64,000 bases of DNA. Source: Faecalibacterium prausnitzii. GTDB lineage: Bacteria > Bacillota > Clostridia > Oscillospirales > Ruminococcaceae. A model generated the notes under the pieces. That model did no database searches and was not told the DNA's origin. It worked only from the letters and a program-made list of their open reading frames with translations. The stretch's first letter is position 1. Each line of letters begins with the position of its first letter. Below are positions 47,442 to 56,926 of the stretch, piece after piece. The stretch lies in assembly GCF_019967995.1 (NCBI RefSeq), contig NZ_CP065377.1:620001-684000 (forward strand), in the 5' to 3' direction. Both the position numbers and the translations under genes were made by a program.

Positions 47442-48308
47442 ATGACGAACATGGACAAACTGTACGAAGCTGTTGAGGCGCGCGGCCCGGTCTGCGTCGG
47501 CCTGGATACCGACTTCAGTTATCTGCCCGCGGACTTTGTGGACAGCACCCTGTCCAAGGGCGAGAACATCGTCCGCTTCAACAAACAGCTCATCGAAGCC
47601 ACCAAGGCGGTCGCCGGCTGCTACAAAGTCCAGATCGCGTACTACGAGGCGCTGGGTCTGGACGGCATGAAAGCCTATGCCGACACCCTGAAGGCCGTCC
47701 GTGAGGCGGGTGTGCCCGTCATCGCCGACATCAAGCGCGGCGACATCGCCAAGACTGCTGAGATGTACGCCATGGGCCACTTCACCGGCGACTTTGAGGC
47801 CGACTTTGTCACCCTGGCCCCCTACATGGGTCTGGATTCCATCAGCCCCTATCTGCCCTACGCCGAAAAGCAGGGCAAGGGCATGTTCGTGCTCTGCCGC
47901 ACCTCCAACGGCGGCGCCAAGGACTTCGAGTATGAGAAGCTGGCCGACGGCCGCCACGTCTACGACCTGGTGGGCGACAAACTGAACGCTCTGGGCAAGG
48001 ACTACATGGGCGAGCACGGCTACTCCTCCATCGGTCTGGTCATCGGCGGCACCCACATCGAGGAGGCCACCGAGATCCGCGCCAAGTATCAGGACAGCTT
48101 CTTCCTCATCCCCGGCTACGGCGCACAGGGCGGCAAGGCCGAGGATATCGCCCAGTATCTCACCAAGGGCAATGGCGGTGTGGTCAACTCCAGCCGCGGC
48201 ATCCTGCTGGCTTACAAGAAGCAGCCGGGCACTGCCTTTGACGAGGCTGCCTATAACGAGTGTGTGAACATGAAGGAGGCCATCGCCCATGCGTGCAGCC
48301 TGCTGTGA
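47442..48308 (+). CDS. pyrF: Orotidine 5'-phosphate decarboxylase
   Basis: 288 residues, the longer PyrF subfamily (type 2). The catalytic D-x-K-x2-D network is in VIADIKRGDIAKTAEMY (Asp96, Lys98, Asp101). VCVGLDTDFSYLP near the start and the phosphate-gripping PGYGAQGG later in the sequence are also present. It decarboxylates OMP to UMP, the last step. ATG at 47442 follows ACGGAGGAACCAACT. It overlaps pyrK by 20 bp. Confidence 0.95.
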   Translation: MTNMDKLYEAVEARGPVCVGLDTDFSYLPADFVDSTLSKGENIVRFNKQLIEATKAVAGCYKVQIAYYEALGLDGMKAYADTLKAVREAGVPVIADIKRGDIAKTAEMYAMGHFTGDFEADFVTLAPYMGLDSISPYLPYAEKQGKGMFVLCRTSNGGAKDFEYEKLADGRHVYDLVGDKLNALGKDYMGEHGYSSIGLVIGGTHIEEATEIRAKYQDSFFLIPGYGAQGGKAEDIAQYLTKGNGGVVNSSRGILLAYKKQPGTAFDEAAYNECVNMKEAIAHACSLL

Positions 48309-49062
48309 AGCCACCGTTCTGAGCCATGAGGTCATCGCGGCAGACATCCGCCTGCTGCGCGCCCTCTGGCCGGACCGCGAACATCTGCCCCACGCAGGTC
48401 AGTTCTTCACCCTGCGTGCCTGGGGTGCCGACGAGGCCCCCTTCCTCTCCCGGCCCATCAGCGTCCACAAGTGGGAGCCGGAGACCCAGACCATCGAGTT
48501 TCTGTATCAGGTCATCGGCGAGGGCACCCACAAGCTGGCCGCGCTGAAAAAGGGCGATACCTTCCAGCTGACCGGCCCGATGGGCAATGGGTTCGACATC
48601 CCGGCGCTGGCCGGACAGTATCGAAAGATCGCTGTGGTGGGCGGCGGCATCGGCACCGCGCCGATGTATCAGGTTACCCGCGAACTGGCCGCAGCAGGCG
48701 TCCGGCCCGATGTCTTCTTCGGCTTCCGGGATGCGCCCTACTGCATGGAGGAATACCGCTCCATCGCCAACCTCGTCAAGGTGTCCACCGACACCGGCGC
48801 GGTGGGCTTCCACGGCTTTGTCACCCAGCTGTATGACCCGGCGGATTACGACGCCGTCCTCGTCTGCGGCCCGACGGTCATGATGAAGAACGCTGCCCGC
48901 CTCTGCGCGGAGAAGGGGACCCCCTGCTTCGTCAGCCTGGAAAAGAAGATGGCCTGCGGCATCGGGGCCTGCCTCGGCTGCACCTGCGAGACCAGGGGCG
49001 GCGAAGGCAAGAGCGTGTGCAAGAATGGCCCGGTCTTTGATGCAACGGAGGTGTTCTTCTGA
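48289..49062 (+). CDS. pyrK: Dihydroorotate dehydrogenase electron-transfer subunit
   Basis: 257 residues. An FAD-binding ferredoxin-reductase-like fold with RPISVHKW (flavin binding), VVGGGIGTAPMYQ (nucleotide loop) and a C-terminal [2Fe-2S] cysteine set CGIGACLGCTCET...C. With PyrD it forms the NAD+-linked class 1B enzyme: electrons pass from dihydroorotate through FMN, the iron-sulfur centre and FAD to NAD+. It overlaps pyrF by 20 bp and pyrD by one base, so expression is tightly coupled. Confidence 0.95.
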   Translation: MRAACCEATVLSHEVIAADIRLLRALWPDREHLPHAGQFFTLRAWGADEAPFLSRPISVHKWEPETQTIEFLYQVIGEGTHKLAALKKGDTFQLTGPMGNGFDIPALAGQYRKIAVVGGGIGTAPMYQVTRELAAAGVRPDVFFGFRDAPYCMEEYRSIANLVKVSTDTGAVGFHGFVTQLYDPADYDAVLVCGPTVMMKNAARLCAEKGTPCFVSLEKKMACGIGACLGCTCETRGGEGKSVCKNGPVFDATEVFF

Positions 49063-49988
49063 TGGCAGATCTGAAAACGAACCTGTTGGGCTTTGTGATG
49101 AACAGCCCCATCATCGGCGCATCCGGCACGGTCGGCTACGGCGTCGAGTATGAGGAACTGGCCGATTTTTCCAGGATCGGCGGCATCTCCGGCAAGGGCC
49201 TGACCCTGCACGGCCAGTATGGCAACAAGGGAGAGCGCCTGTGGGAGACCCCCTCCGGCCTCATCAACAGCATCGGCCTGCAGAACCCCGGCGTCCAGCA
49301 CTTCATTGACGTGGAACTGAACGAGATGCTGGAGCTGCGGCAGAAATACGGCACGGTGGTCATCGCGAACCTCGGCGGCCACAGCGAGGAAGAGTACGTC
49401 GAGGGCGCTGCGATGCTGAGCGACAGCGCCGTGGATATCGTGGAGCTGAACATCTCCTGCCCGAACGTCAAGGTGGGCGGCATGGCCTACGGAGTCAAGG
49501 CGGAAGCAGCCGGTGAAGTGGTCCGGATGGTCCGCGATGCCTGCAAAAAGCCGCTGATGGTCAAGCTCAGCCCCCAGGCCGAGAACATCCCGGAGATGTG
49601 CAAGGCCGTCGAGGCAGCCGGTGCGGATGCCATCAGCCTGACCAACACCTTCCAGGCCTGCGCCATCGACCTCGAAAAGCGCAAGCCGGTCTTCAACAAT
49701 ATTTTCGCGGGCCTGTCCGGCCCGGCGGTCCGCCCCATCGCACTGCGGATGGTCTGGCAGGCTGTGGGTGCCGTGAACATCCCGGTCGTGGGTCTGGGCG
49801 GCATTGCCACCGGCCGCGACGCGCTGGAGTTCATCATGGCCGGTGCCACGGCCGTGCAGGTGGGCGCTGCCAACTTTGCGAACCCCCGCGCCATGGAGAC
49901 CATCGCCGAGGAGATGGCCGCATGGATGGACAAGAACGGCGTCAAGACGCTGGACGAGATCCGCGGCTGCGCCCGCAGCAATGGATAA
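49062..49988 (+). CDS. pyrD: Dihydroorotate dehydrogenase, catalytic subunit (class 1B)
   Basis: 308 residues, an FMN-binding TIM barrel. IIGASGTVGYGVEY (start), VELNISCPNVKVGG with the class 1 active-site cysteine region, LVKLSPQAENI-type lysine strand and GLGGIATGRDALEFIMAGA phosphate loop. It oxidises dihydroorotate to orotate. ATG at 49062 overlaps the pyrK stop (TGATG). The dependence on pyrK and the lack of a membrane anchor place it in class 1B. Confidence 0.95.
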   Translation: MADLKTNLLGFVMNSPIIGASGTVGYGVEYEELADFSRIGGISGKGLTLHGQYGNKGERLWETPSGLINSIGLQNPGVQHFIDVELNEMLELRQKYGTVVIANLGGHSEEEYVEGAAMLSDSAVDIVELNISCPNVKVGGMAYGVKAEAAGEVVRMVRDACKKPLMVKLSPQAENIPEMCKAVEAAGADAISLTNTFQACAIDLEKRKPVFNNIFAGLSGPAVRPIALRMVWQAVGAVNIPVVGLGGIATGRDALEFIMAGATAVQVGAANFANPRAMETIAEEMAAWMDKNGVKTLDEIRGCARSNG

Positions 49989-50051
49989 AACTTTGGATTA
50001 ACCGCATAAAAATGCAAATATTCACAAGAAACAGAAAATCAGTGAATAAAT

Positions 50052-50080
50052 TTGCGTTTCCATAAAAAGCGTGGTACAAT
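50052..50080 (+). promoter_or_regulatory. Internal promoter before pyrE
   Basis: TTGCGT (50052-50057), 17 bp, TACAAT (50075-50080). It would let pyrE-carA-carB be made independently of the attenuator. Confidence 0.6.
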
Positions 50081-50133
50081 ACTGCGTGATCGTACGAAAA
50101 ACACGAACTGCAACAAAGAGAGGGAGAAGTACA

Positions 50134-50727
50134 ATGAGTGAAGCACTTGAGATCCTGAAGAGCTGTGACGCATTCCTGGAGGGCCATTTCCTGCTCTCCT
50201 CCGGCCGCCATTCCAGCGCCTACTGCCAGATGGCCTATCTGCAGCAGTATCCCGACCGCTGCGCCGAGGTCATGAAGGCCGTGGCTGACAAGGTCAAGGA
50301 GCTGGACGTGGATGTCATCGTCGGCCCGGCCATGGGCGGCATCGTCTACGCTTACGAGCTGGCCCGCCAGACCGGCAAGCGCGCCATTTTCACCGAGCGC
50401 GTTGAGAATGTGATGACCCTGAAGCGCTTTGCCATCCATCCGGGTGAGAAGTGCCTGATCGCGGAGGACGTTGTGACCACCGGCATCTCCTCTCTGGAGA
50501 CCAAGCGCGTCATCGAGGAGAACGGCGGCATCTGCGTGGGCATCACCTGCGTGGTAGACCGCACCAAGCCCGAAGCTCCGTCGCCCATCCCCATCGTGGC
50601 AAGCGCCCTCAAGCTGGACCTGCCCAACTACGCACCCGAAGAGTGCCCCATCTGCAAGGAGGGCAAGCTGCCGCTGGTCCATCTGGGCAGCCGCAAGATG
50701 AAGCAGGAAGCGAAGCAGACCCTGTAA
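50134..50727 (+). CDS. pyrE: Orotate phosphoribosyltransferase
   Basis: 197 residues. The PRPP-binding loop is CLIAEDVVTTGIS, GRHSSAYCQMA lies near the start, and VGPAMGGIVYAYELARQTG is the clostridial-type PyrE core. A C-terminal CPICKEG adds a two-cysteine knuckle seen in this subgroup. It makes OMP from orotate and PRPP. ATG at 50134 follows AGGGAGAAGTACA. A 145-bp gap with its own promoter separates it from pyrD. Confidence 0.95.
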   Translation: MSEALEILKSCDAFLEGHFLLSSGRHSSAYCQMAYLQQYPDRCAEVMKAVADKVKELDVDVIVGPAMGGIVYAYELARQTGKRAIFTERVENVMTLKRFAIHPGEKCLIAEDVVTTGISSLETKRVIEENGGICVGITCVVDRTKPEAPSPIPIVASALKLDLPNYAPEECPICKEGKLPLVHLGSRKMKQEAKQTL

Positions 50728-50760
50728 GGCCGCGCATCTGTGTTGAAACAAGGAGTACCT

Positions 50761-51867
50761 ATGAACGCATATCTTCTTTTGGCGAACGGCATGGTCTTTG
50801 CGGGCCAGTCGGTGGGCGCAGAGGGCGTCACCGTGGGCGAGGTCGTCTTTGCCACCGGTATGGTCGGCTTTGAAGAGACCCTGACCGACCCCAGCTATTA
50901 TGGCCAGATCATCACCCAGACTTACCCCCTCATCGGCAACTATGGCATGAACCAGGGCGACATGGAGTCCGATCGCATCTGGGCCAGGGGCTACATCGTG
51001 CGCGAAGCCTGCACCACGCCCTCCAACTGGCGCTGTGAGGAGACGCTGGACAGCTTTTTGAAGAAAAACAACACCATCGGCATCGAGGGCATCGACACCC
51101 GCCACCTGACCCGCATCATCCGGGAGAGCGGCGTGATGAACGGCGCCATCCTGACCACCTTTGACCCCGCAGACCCGGCCAACAAAGCCGAGACGGACAA
51201 GCTGCTGGAGACCATCCGCGCCTATACCGTGACCGATGCGGTCAAGAACGTCACCTGCGCAGCGCCCGAAGTTTTTAACGAGAAGGGCGAGACCCACATC
51301 GTGCTGATGCACTACGGCTGCAAGCGGAACATTGTGCGGTGCCTGGTCAAGCGTGGCTGCAAGGTCACGGTCATGCCGGCCTTCGCCACCGCCGAGGAAG
51401 TGGCAGCTCTGAATCCGGACGGCATCATGCTGTCCAACGGCCCCGGCGACCCCGCCGAGCCGGTGGAGGTCATCGAGAACCTCCGCCATATCTTCGAACT
51501 GGGCATCCCCACCTTCGGCATTTGCCTGGGCCACCAGCTCTCCGCTCTGGCCGCCGGTGCCAAGACCATGAAGCTCAAGTACGGTCACCGCGGTGCCAAC
51601 CAGCCCGTCACCGACTTTGAGTCCGGCCGCACCTTCATCACCAGCCAGAACCACGGCTATGCAGTCGTGGGCGACGAGCTGCCCGCCGAGATGGGCGAGG
51701 TAGCTCAGGTGAACGCCAACGACGGCACCTGCGAGGGCATCAAATACAAAAAGTGGAACTGCTTCACCGTCCAGTTCCACCCCGAAGCGAACGGCGGCCC
51801 CAAGGACACCGAGTTCCTGTTCGACCGCTTCCTGAACAACGTCAAAGCAGCAAAGGAGGCACGCTGA
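50761..51867 (+). CDS. carA: Carbamoyl-phosphate synthase small subunit
   Basis: 368 residues. The N-terminal CPSase domain (YLLLANGMVFAGQSVG, then GMVGFEETLTDPSYYGQI) precedes a class I glutamine amidotransferase domain with nucleophile Cys in FGICLGHQLSALAAG and catalytic FHPEA. It supplies ammonia from glutamine to CarB. ATG at 50761 follows AACAAGGAGTACCT. It is separated by one base from carB. There are no arginine genes here, so the pair serves pyrimidine synthesis and possibly both pathways. Confidence 0.96.
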   Translation: MNAYLLLANGMVFAGQSVGAEGVTVGEVVFATGMVGFEETLTDPSYYGQIITQTYPLIGNYGMNQGDMESDRIWARGYIVREACTTPSNWRCEETLDSFLKKNNTIGIEGIDTRHLTRIIRESGVMNGAILTTFDPADPANKAETDKLLETIRAYTVTDAVKNVTCAAPEVFNEKGETHIVLMHYGCKRNIVRCLVKRGCKVTVMPAFATAEEVAALNPDGIMLSNGPGDPAEPVEVIENLRHIFELGIPTFGICLGHQLSALAAGAKTMKLKYGHRGANQPVTDFESGRTFITSQNHGYAVVGDELPAEMGEVAQVNANDGTCEGIKYKKWNCFTVQFHPEANGGPKDTEFLFDRFLNNVKAAKEAR

Positions 51868-51868
51868 A

Positions 51869-54800
51869 ATGCCTAAGGACCCCAGAATCAAAAAGGTACT
51901 GGTCATCGGCTCCGGCCCCATCATCATCGGTCAGGCCGCCGAGTTCGACTACTCCGGTACGCAGGCGTGCCGCGCACTGAAGGCAGAGGGCATTGAGACC
52001 GTTCTGCTCAACTCCAACCCCGCCACCATCATGACCGACCCTGACGTGGCCGACCATGTCTACATCGAGCCGATGACCCTCGAAGTCGTGGAGCGCATCC
52101 TGGAGATCGAAAAGCCCGACTCCGTGCTGCCCAACCTGGGCGGTCAGATGGGCCTGAACCTCTCGATGGAGCTGGCCCGCTCCGGCTATCTGGACCGCAC
52201 CGGCATCCGCCTGCTGGCCTGCAAGCCGGAGACCATCGACCGCGCCGAAGACCGTGAGCTGTTCAAGGAGACGATGGAAAAGCTGCACCAGCCCATCATC
52301 CCCTCGGAGGTCGTTGAGACGCTGCAGGACGCACTGGCCTGCGCCGACCGCATCGGCTACCCGGTCATCGTCCGCCCCGCCTTCACCATGGGCGGCACCG
52401 GCGGCGGCATCTGCGAGACCCGCGAAAAGCTCATCGAGATCGGCACCAACGGCCTGCGCCTTTCCCCCATCCATCAGATCCTGGTGGAAAAGTGCATCGC
52501 CGGCTGGAAAGAGATCGAGTACGAGGTCATGCGCGACCACAAGGGCAATGTCATCACCGTCTGCAACATGGAGAACCTGGACCCCGTCGGCATCCACACC
52601 GGCGACTCGGTCGTCGTGGCGCCCTCCCAGACCCTGACCGACCACGAGTATCAGATGCTCCGCACCGCTGCGCTGGACATCATCACCGAGCTGGGCATCG
52701 AGGGCGGCTGCAACTGCCAGTTCGCCCTCAAGCCGGACAGCTACGACTACGCGGTCATCGAGGTCAACCCCCGCGTGTCCCGTTCGTCTGCACTGGCTTC
52801 CAAGGCCACCGGCTATCCCATCGCCAAGGTGGCCACCAAGATCGCCATCGGCTATACGCTGGACGAGATCACCAACGATGTCACTGGCAAGACCTGCGCC
52901 TGCTTCGAGCCTGCGCTGGACTACATCGTGGTCAAGTACCCGAAGTGGCCCTTCGATAAGTTCGTCTATGCCGACAAGTCTCTGGGCACCCAGATGATGG
53001 CGACCGGCGAGGTCATGAGCATCGGCAACAGCTTCGAGGCTGCCATGATGAAGGCCGTCTCCTCCATCGAGCTGGGCATGGATACCCTGACCCACAAGCC
53101 CTTTGAGGAGCTGACCGATGACGAGATCGTGGCACACCTGCATGTGCAGGATGCAGAGCGCGTCTTCTGCGTCTACGAAGCCCTCAAGCGCGGCATCGAC
53201 CACCAGACCATCTGGAACATCACCAAGATCGACTGGTGGTTCCTGGATAAGATGCAGCACCTGGCCAACCTTGAAAAGGGCCTGGCCAACTGCCACGGCG
53301 TTCTGAGCGCTGCGCAGTACAAGGAGGCCAAGAAGTACGGCTTCCAGGATAAGACCATCCGGCGTCTGGCCGAGGTGGACGAGCTGCCCATCGCGAACTA
53401 CCGCGCCGGTTTCAAGATGGTCGATACCTGTGCAGCCGAGTTCTCGGCCAACACGCCGTATTTCTACTCCACCTACGACGGCGACAACGAAGCCGCTGCG
53501 TTCATCGCGGAGAAGGAAGCCGCTGCCCCCGAAAAGAAAAAGAAGGTCCTCGTCTTCGGTTCCGGCCCCATCCGCATCGGTCAGGGCATCGAATTCGACT
53601 ACTGCTCGGTCCACTGCGTCTGGACGCTCAAGAAGCACGGCTGCGAGGCTATCCTGGTCAACAACAACCCGGAGACCGTCTCCACCGACTTCGACACCGG
53701 CGACCGCCTGTACTTCGACCCGCTGAACCCGGAGAGTGTCGATAACATCATCGCCACCGAGAAGCCCGACGCCTGCGTCGTCCAGTTCGGCGGTCAGACC
53801 GCCATCAAGCTGGCCAAGCACATGGACGAGATCGGTCTGCCCATTCTGGGCACCCCGGCGGATGCCATCGACGAGGCCGAGGACCGCGAGCGCTTCGACG
53901 AACTGCTGGAGCGCTGCGGCATCCCCCGCGCCCCCGGCCGCACCGTCTTCAACCTGGAAGAGGCTCTGGCGGCTGCCGACGAGATCGGCCTGCCCGTCCT
54001 GATGCGCCCCTCCTACGTGCTGGGCGGCCAGAACATGATCGTCGCCTACACCAAGGCCGACGTCATCGAGTACATGGGCGTCATCACCGAGCACGTGGAT
54101 ATGGATCACCCCGTCCTGCTGGATAAGTACATCATGGGCACCGAGTGCGAAGTGGACGCCATCTGCGATGGCGAGAACTTCCTCATCCCCGGCGTCATGG
54201 AGCAGATCGAGCGCACCGGTGTCCACTCCGGCGACTCCATCTGCGTCTACCCGGCCCAGCATCTGACCCAGGCCGAGATCGACACCATGGTCGATTATAC
54301 CGGCCGCTTTGCCCGCGAGCTGCACGTCACCGGTCTGGTGAACGTCCAGTACGCGGTCTCTAACGGCAAGGTCTATGTCATCGAGGTCAACCCCCGCTCT
54401 TCCCGTACCGTGCCATACATCTCCAAGGTCACCGGTGTGCCCATGGTCGATCTGGCTGTCCGCTGCTGCCTGGGCGAGAAGCTCACCGACATGGGCTACG
54501 GCACCGGCCTGCACCCCAACGCCCCCTATGTGGCGGTCAAGGTGCCCGTCTTCAGCTTTGAGAAGCTGCACGGCGTCGATACCCAGTTCGGCCCGGAGAT
54601 GAAGTCCACCGGCGAGGTGCTGGGCATTGCGCCCAACTTCCACGACGCCCTGCTCAAGGGCCTGATCGGTGCGGGCTATACCTTCAAGACGCCCGGCCCC
54701 GCTTCCTGCTGCATCTTCACCGTGAAGGACAGCGACAAGCCGGAGTTCGTGGACATCGCCTGGAAGCTCAAGAGCATGGGCTACAAGCTCTACGGCACCT

Positions 54801-55108
54801 CTGGCACCTGCGCCTGGCTCAACAAGCACATGGTCCCCTGCAACGAGGTGCGCAACATGTCCGGCGAGTCGCCCAACATCGTGGACCTGCTCCAGAGCGG
54901 TCTGGTGGACTATGTCTTCTCCACCAGCGCCAAGGGCCGCGACCCCAAGCGCGACTCCGTCCGCCTGCGCCGCAAGGCCGTGGAGCTGAGCATCCCCTGC
55001 ATCACCGCCGTGGATACGGCCAATGCGCTGGTGGAATGCCTGCGCAGTGAACACGAGCTCAAGAATATCCCTCTGGTGGATATTGCAACGCTGTATCATA
55101 AGAATTGA
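51869..55108 (+). CDS. carB: Carbamoyl-phosphate synthase large subunit
   Basis: 1079 residues, the full family length. Two homologous ATP-grasp halves start at VLVIGSGPIIIGQAAEFDYSG (10-30) and VLVFGSGPIRIGQGIEFDY (about 556-574). A C-terminal MGS-like regulatory domain covers about residues 940-1079, where UMP/IMP/ornithine bind in other species. It makes carbamoyl phosphate from bicarbonate, ammonia and two ATP. ATG at 51869 follows AAAGGAGGCACGCTGAA. Codon use is strongly GC-biased, giving a 1111-codon antisense open frame that is an artefact. Confidence 0.97.
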   Translation: MPKDPRIKKVLVIGSGPIIIGQAAEFDYSGTQACRALKAEGIETVLLNSNPATIMTDPDVADHVYIEPMTLEVVERILEIEKPDSVLPNLGGQMGLNLSMELARSGYLDRTGIRLLACKPETIDRAEDRELFKETMEKLHQPIIPSEVVETLQDALACADRIGYPVIVRPAFTMGGTGGGICETREKLIEIGTNGLRLSPIHQILVEKCIAGWKEIEYEVMRDHKGNVITVCNMENLDPVGIHTGDSVVVAPSQTLTDHEYQMLRTAALDIITELGIEGGCNCQFALKPDSYDYAVIEVNPRVSRSSALASKATGYPIAKVATKIAIGYTLDEITNDVTGKTCACFEPALDYIVVKYPKWPFDKFVYADKSLGTQMMATGEVMSIGNSFEAAMMKAVSSIELGMDTLTHKPFEELTDDEIVAHLHVQDAERVFCVYEALKRGIDHQTIWNITKIDWWFLDKMQHLANLEKGLANCHGVLSAAQYKEAKKYGFQDKTIRRLAEVDELPIANYRAGFKMVDTCAAEFSANTPYFYSTYDGDNEAAAFIAEKEAAAPEKKKKVLVFGSGPIRIGQGIEFDYCSVHCVWTLKKHGCEAILVNNNPETVSTDFDTGDRLYFDPLNPESVDNIIATEKPDACVVQFGGQTAIKLAKHMDEIGLPILGTPADAIDEAEDRERFDELLERCGIPRAPGRTVFNLEEALAAADEIGLPVLMRPSYVLGGQNMIVAYTKADVIEYMGVITEHVDMDHPVLLDKYIMGTECEVDAICDGENFLIPGVMEQIERTGVHSGDSICVYPAQHLTQAEIDTMVDYTGRFARELHVTGLVNVQYAVSNGKVYVIEVNPRSSRTVPYISKVTGVPMVDLAVRCCLGEKLTDMGYGTGLHPNAPYVAVKVPVFSFEKLHGVDTQFGPEMKSTGEVLGIAPNFHDALLKGLIGAGYTFKTPGPASCCIFTVKDSDKPEFVDIAWKLKSMGYKLYGTSGTCAWLNKHMVPCNEVRNMSGESPNIVDLLQSGLVDYVFSTSAKGRDPKRDSVRLRRKAVELSIPCITAVDTANALVECLRSEHELKNIPLVDIATLYHKN

Positions 55109-55249
55109 CGGTCTGAATGTAACTCGTGCGCAAAAAGATGCGTTTCGTGCGCAATCCATCGTAATGAAGGGCCGCATTTGTTATAATCAACAACGCAAAA
55201 TTTGCCAAAAGACGTTACTTTTGGACGTTCCAGGAGGATATCGATAAAA

Positions 55250-55561
55250 ATGACTCGTTCCCAGATGATTGAGACCGTGGCGCGCAAGACCGGCTTCACC
55301 GAAGCACAGGTCGAGACCACGATGGACGCTTTGTTTGACCAGATCGCAGACTGCCTGCGCGCAGATGAAAAGGTGACCATCGCCGGCTTTGGCCGCTTCG
55401 AGATGCGCCCCCGCAAGCCGAAGGCTTACACCAACCCCAAGACCAAGGTCTCCAGCCGTTTGGAGTCCACCTCCATCCCTGGCTTCAAGGCCAGCGGCCG
55501 TTTCAAGCAGAAGCTCGAAGCAGGCCGTGCCGCTGACAAGAGCGTCGAAGAGACTGCCTGA
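55250..55561 (+). CDS. hup: HU/IHF-family DNA-binding protein
   Basis: 103 residues with the HU fold. The N-terminal helices (RSQMIETVARKTGFTEAQVETTMDALFDQIADCL) and GFGRFEMRPRKPK lead into the DNA-binding arm with the conserved proline (residues 63-75: PKTKVSSRLESTS), then PGFKASGRFKQKL. It binds and bends DNA as part of the nucleoid. The arm sequence departs from the usual R-N-P-x-T form. ATG at 55250 follows CCAGGAGGATATCGATAAAA. An extended -10 (TGTTATAAT) lies about 60 bp upstream, and a terminator follows. Confidence 0.92.
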   Translation: MTRSQMIETVARKTGFTEAQVETTMDALFDQIADCLRADEKVTIAGFGRFEMRPRKPKAYTNPKTKVSSRLESTSIPGFKASGRFKQKLEAGRAADKSVEETA

Positions 55562-55585
55562 TCCCTGCAACAGAGATCTGCATCC

Positions 55586-55622
55586 AAGAGCTGTGCTCCC
55601 AAATGGGGGCATGGCTCTTTTT
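55586..55622 (+). terminator. Terminator of the HU gene
   Basis: AAGAGC-TGTGCTCCC pairs with GGGGGCATGGCTCTT, followed by TTTT. Confidence 0.8.
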
Positions 55623-55626
55623 GTTA

Positions 55627-55655
55627 CTGACAAGCGCGGCATTTCATGGTATACT
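55627..55655 (+). promoter_or_regulatory. Promoter of the DEAD-box helicase gene
   Basis: CTGACA (55627-55632), 17 bp, TATACT (55650-55655). Confidence 0.6.
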
Positions 55656-55687
55656 GTAAGAAAATCGGAACGGAATGGAGAAGGATC

Positions 55688-56875
55688 ATGCTGTACAGTG
55701 AACTGCATTGCAGCGAAGCCATCCACAAGGCTGTGGAGCAGATGGGCTTTGCGGAAATGACCGAAATTCAGGAAAAGACCATCCCCGTCATGCTGGCGGG
55801 GCGGGACGTCATCGCCAAGGCTCCCACCGGCACAGGCAAGACCTGTGCCTTCGGCATCCCGGTGGCCGAGCAGATCGACCCGGCCCAAAAGGTGCCGCAG
55901 GCGGTCATTCTGGCCCCCACCCGTGAGCTGGCCCAGCAGATCGCCGACGAGCTGACCGCCCTCACGGCCTTTATGCCGGGCGTTGCAGTCGCCTGCGTCT
56001 ACGGCGGCGCCAACATGGAAAAGCAGGCCAGACGCCTTGCAGAGGGGTGCCAGATCGTGGTCGCCACCCCCGGCCGCCTGATGGACCATTACAAACACCA
56101 CAGCATCGACCTCTCCCACGTCACCCAGATCGTGCTGGACGAAGCCGACGAGATGCTGAACATGGGCTTCTATAAGGATGTCCGCCACATCATCGAGCTG
56201 ATGAAGGCCCGCAAACACCTGTCCATGTTCTCGGCCACCATCAGCCGCGAGGTCATGGACATCGGCTGGCTGTACCAGCACAACGCTGAGGAGATCACCG
56301 TCCAGCCCAGGGAGGAGAGCCAGCCCAAGATCACCCAGTACATGCTGGAGACCTCCGGTCGCAACAAGCTCTCCGACCTGGCCCAGATCATCATCGGCGA
56401 GGGTTACAAGCGGGTCATGGTCTTCTGTGATACCAAGTTCAATACGGCCACGCTGGCCAACCAGCTGGCCCGCCTCGGCTTCTCGGTGGACTGCCTCCAC
56501 GGCGACCTCTCCCAGAAAGAGCGCAACCAGATCATGCAGAACTTCCGGGACGGCAAACTGGCCATCCTCGTGGCCACCGACGTGGCGGCCCGCGGCATCG
56601 ACGTCTCGGACGTGGACGCCGTCATCAACTACGACGTCCCCGGCGACAACGAACATTACACCCACCGCATCGGCCGCACCGGCCGCGCCAAAAAAGAGGG
56701 CGTCAGCTACCTGTTCTATGTGCCGGAGGAAAAGAAGCGGGTGCAGGAGCTTCTCCGCCTGACCCGCAACACGGAACTGTGCACCCCGGTCCACTTCGAT
56801 TTCAACCATGAGCGGATCGTGGTGGAGAAACAGGCCGACCATGCCGATCGGTTCCAGATCAAGTGCTATTTTTAA
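55688..56875 (+). CDS. DEAD/DEAH-box RNA helicase
   Basis: 395 residues, core helicase only. Q motif (MGFAEMTEIQEKTIP), Walker A APTGTGKT, motif Ia APTRELAQQ, DEAD-type motif II in VLDEADEML, SAT motif III (MFSATIS), motif V VATDVAARGIDV and motif VI HRIGRTGRAKKEG. It unwinds RNA, likely in ribosome assembly, mRNA decay or cold adaptation. It lacks the C-terminal RNA-binding domain of CshA/DbpA, so the target is open. ATG at 55688 follows ATGGAGAAGGATC. A terminator follows. Confidence 0.93.
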   Translation: MLYSELHCSEAIHKAVEQMGFAEMTEIQEKTIPVMLAGRDVIAKAPTGTGKTCAFGIPVAEQIDPAQKVPQAVILAPTRELAQQIADELTALTAFMPGVAVACVYGGANMEKQARRLAEGCQIVVATPGRLMDHYKHHSIDLSHVTQIVLDEADEMLNMGFYKDVRHIIELMKARKHLSMFSATISREVMDIGWLYQHNAEEITVQPREESQPKITQYMLETSGRNKLSDLAQIIIGEGYKRVMVFCDTKFNTATLANQLARLGFSVDCLHGDLSQKERNQIMQNFRDGKLAILVATDVAARGIDVSDVDAVINYDVPGDNEHYTHRIGRTGRAKKEGVSYLFYVPEEKKRVQELLRLTRNTELCTPVHFDFNHERIVVEKQADHADRFQIKCYF

Positions 56876-56878
56876 GCG

Positions 56879-56916
56879 CGAAAAGTCTTTCTCTCGGCGA
56901 GGGGAAGACTTTTTTG
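56879..56916 (+). terminator. Terminator of the helicase gene
   Basis: AAAAGTCTT pairs with AAGACTTTT around a loop; further T residues follow. Confidence 0.75.
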
Positions 56917-56926
56917 CTGAAACCCC

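Noticed and set aside
46041..48347. A 768-codon minus-strand frame across pyrC and pyrF
   Set aside because: It is an antisense artefact spanning two real genes and the pyr leader.
49942..51927. A 661-codon minus-strand frame opposite pyrE/carA
   Set aside because: It overlaps well-supported genes and has no family motif.
51842..55177. An open frame of 1111 codons on the minus strand
   Set aside because: It is the exact antisense of carB. GC-rich codon bias removes stop codons from the opposite strand. Its composition is an unnatural run of D, G, V, H and L with no motif.
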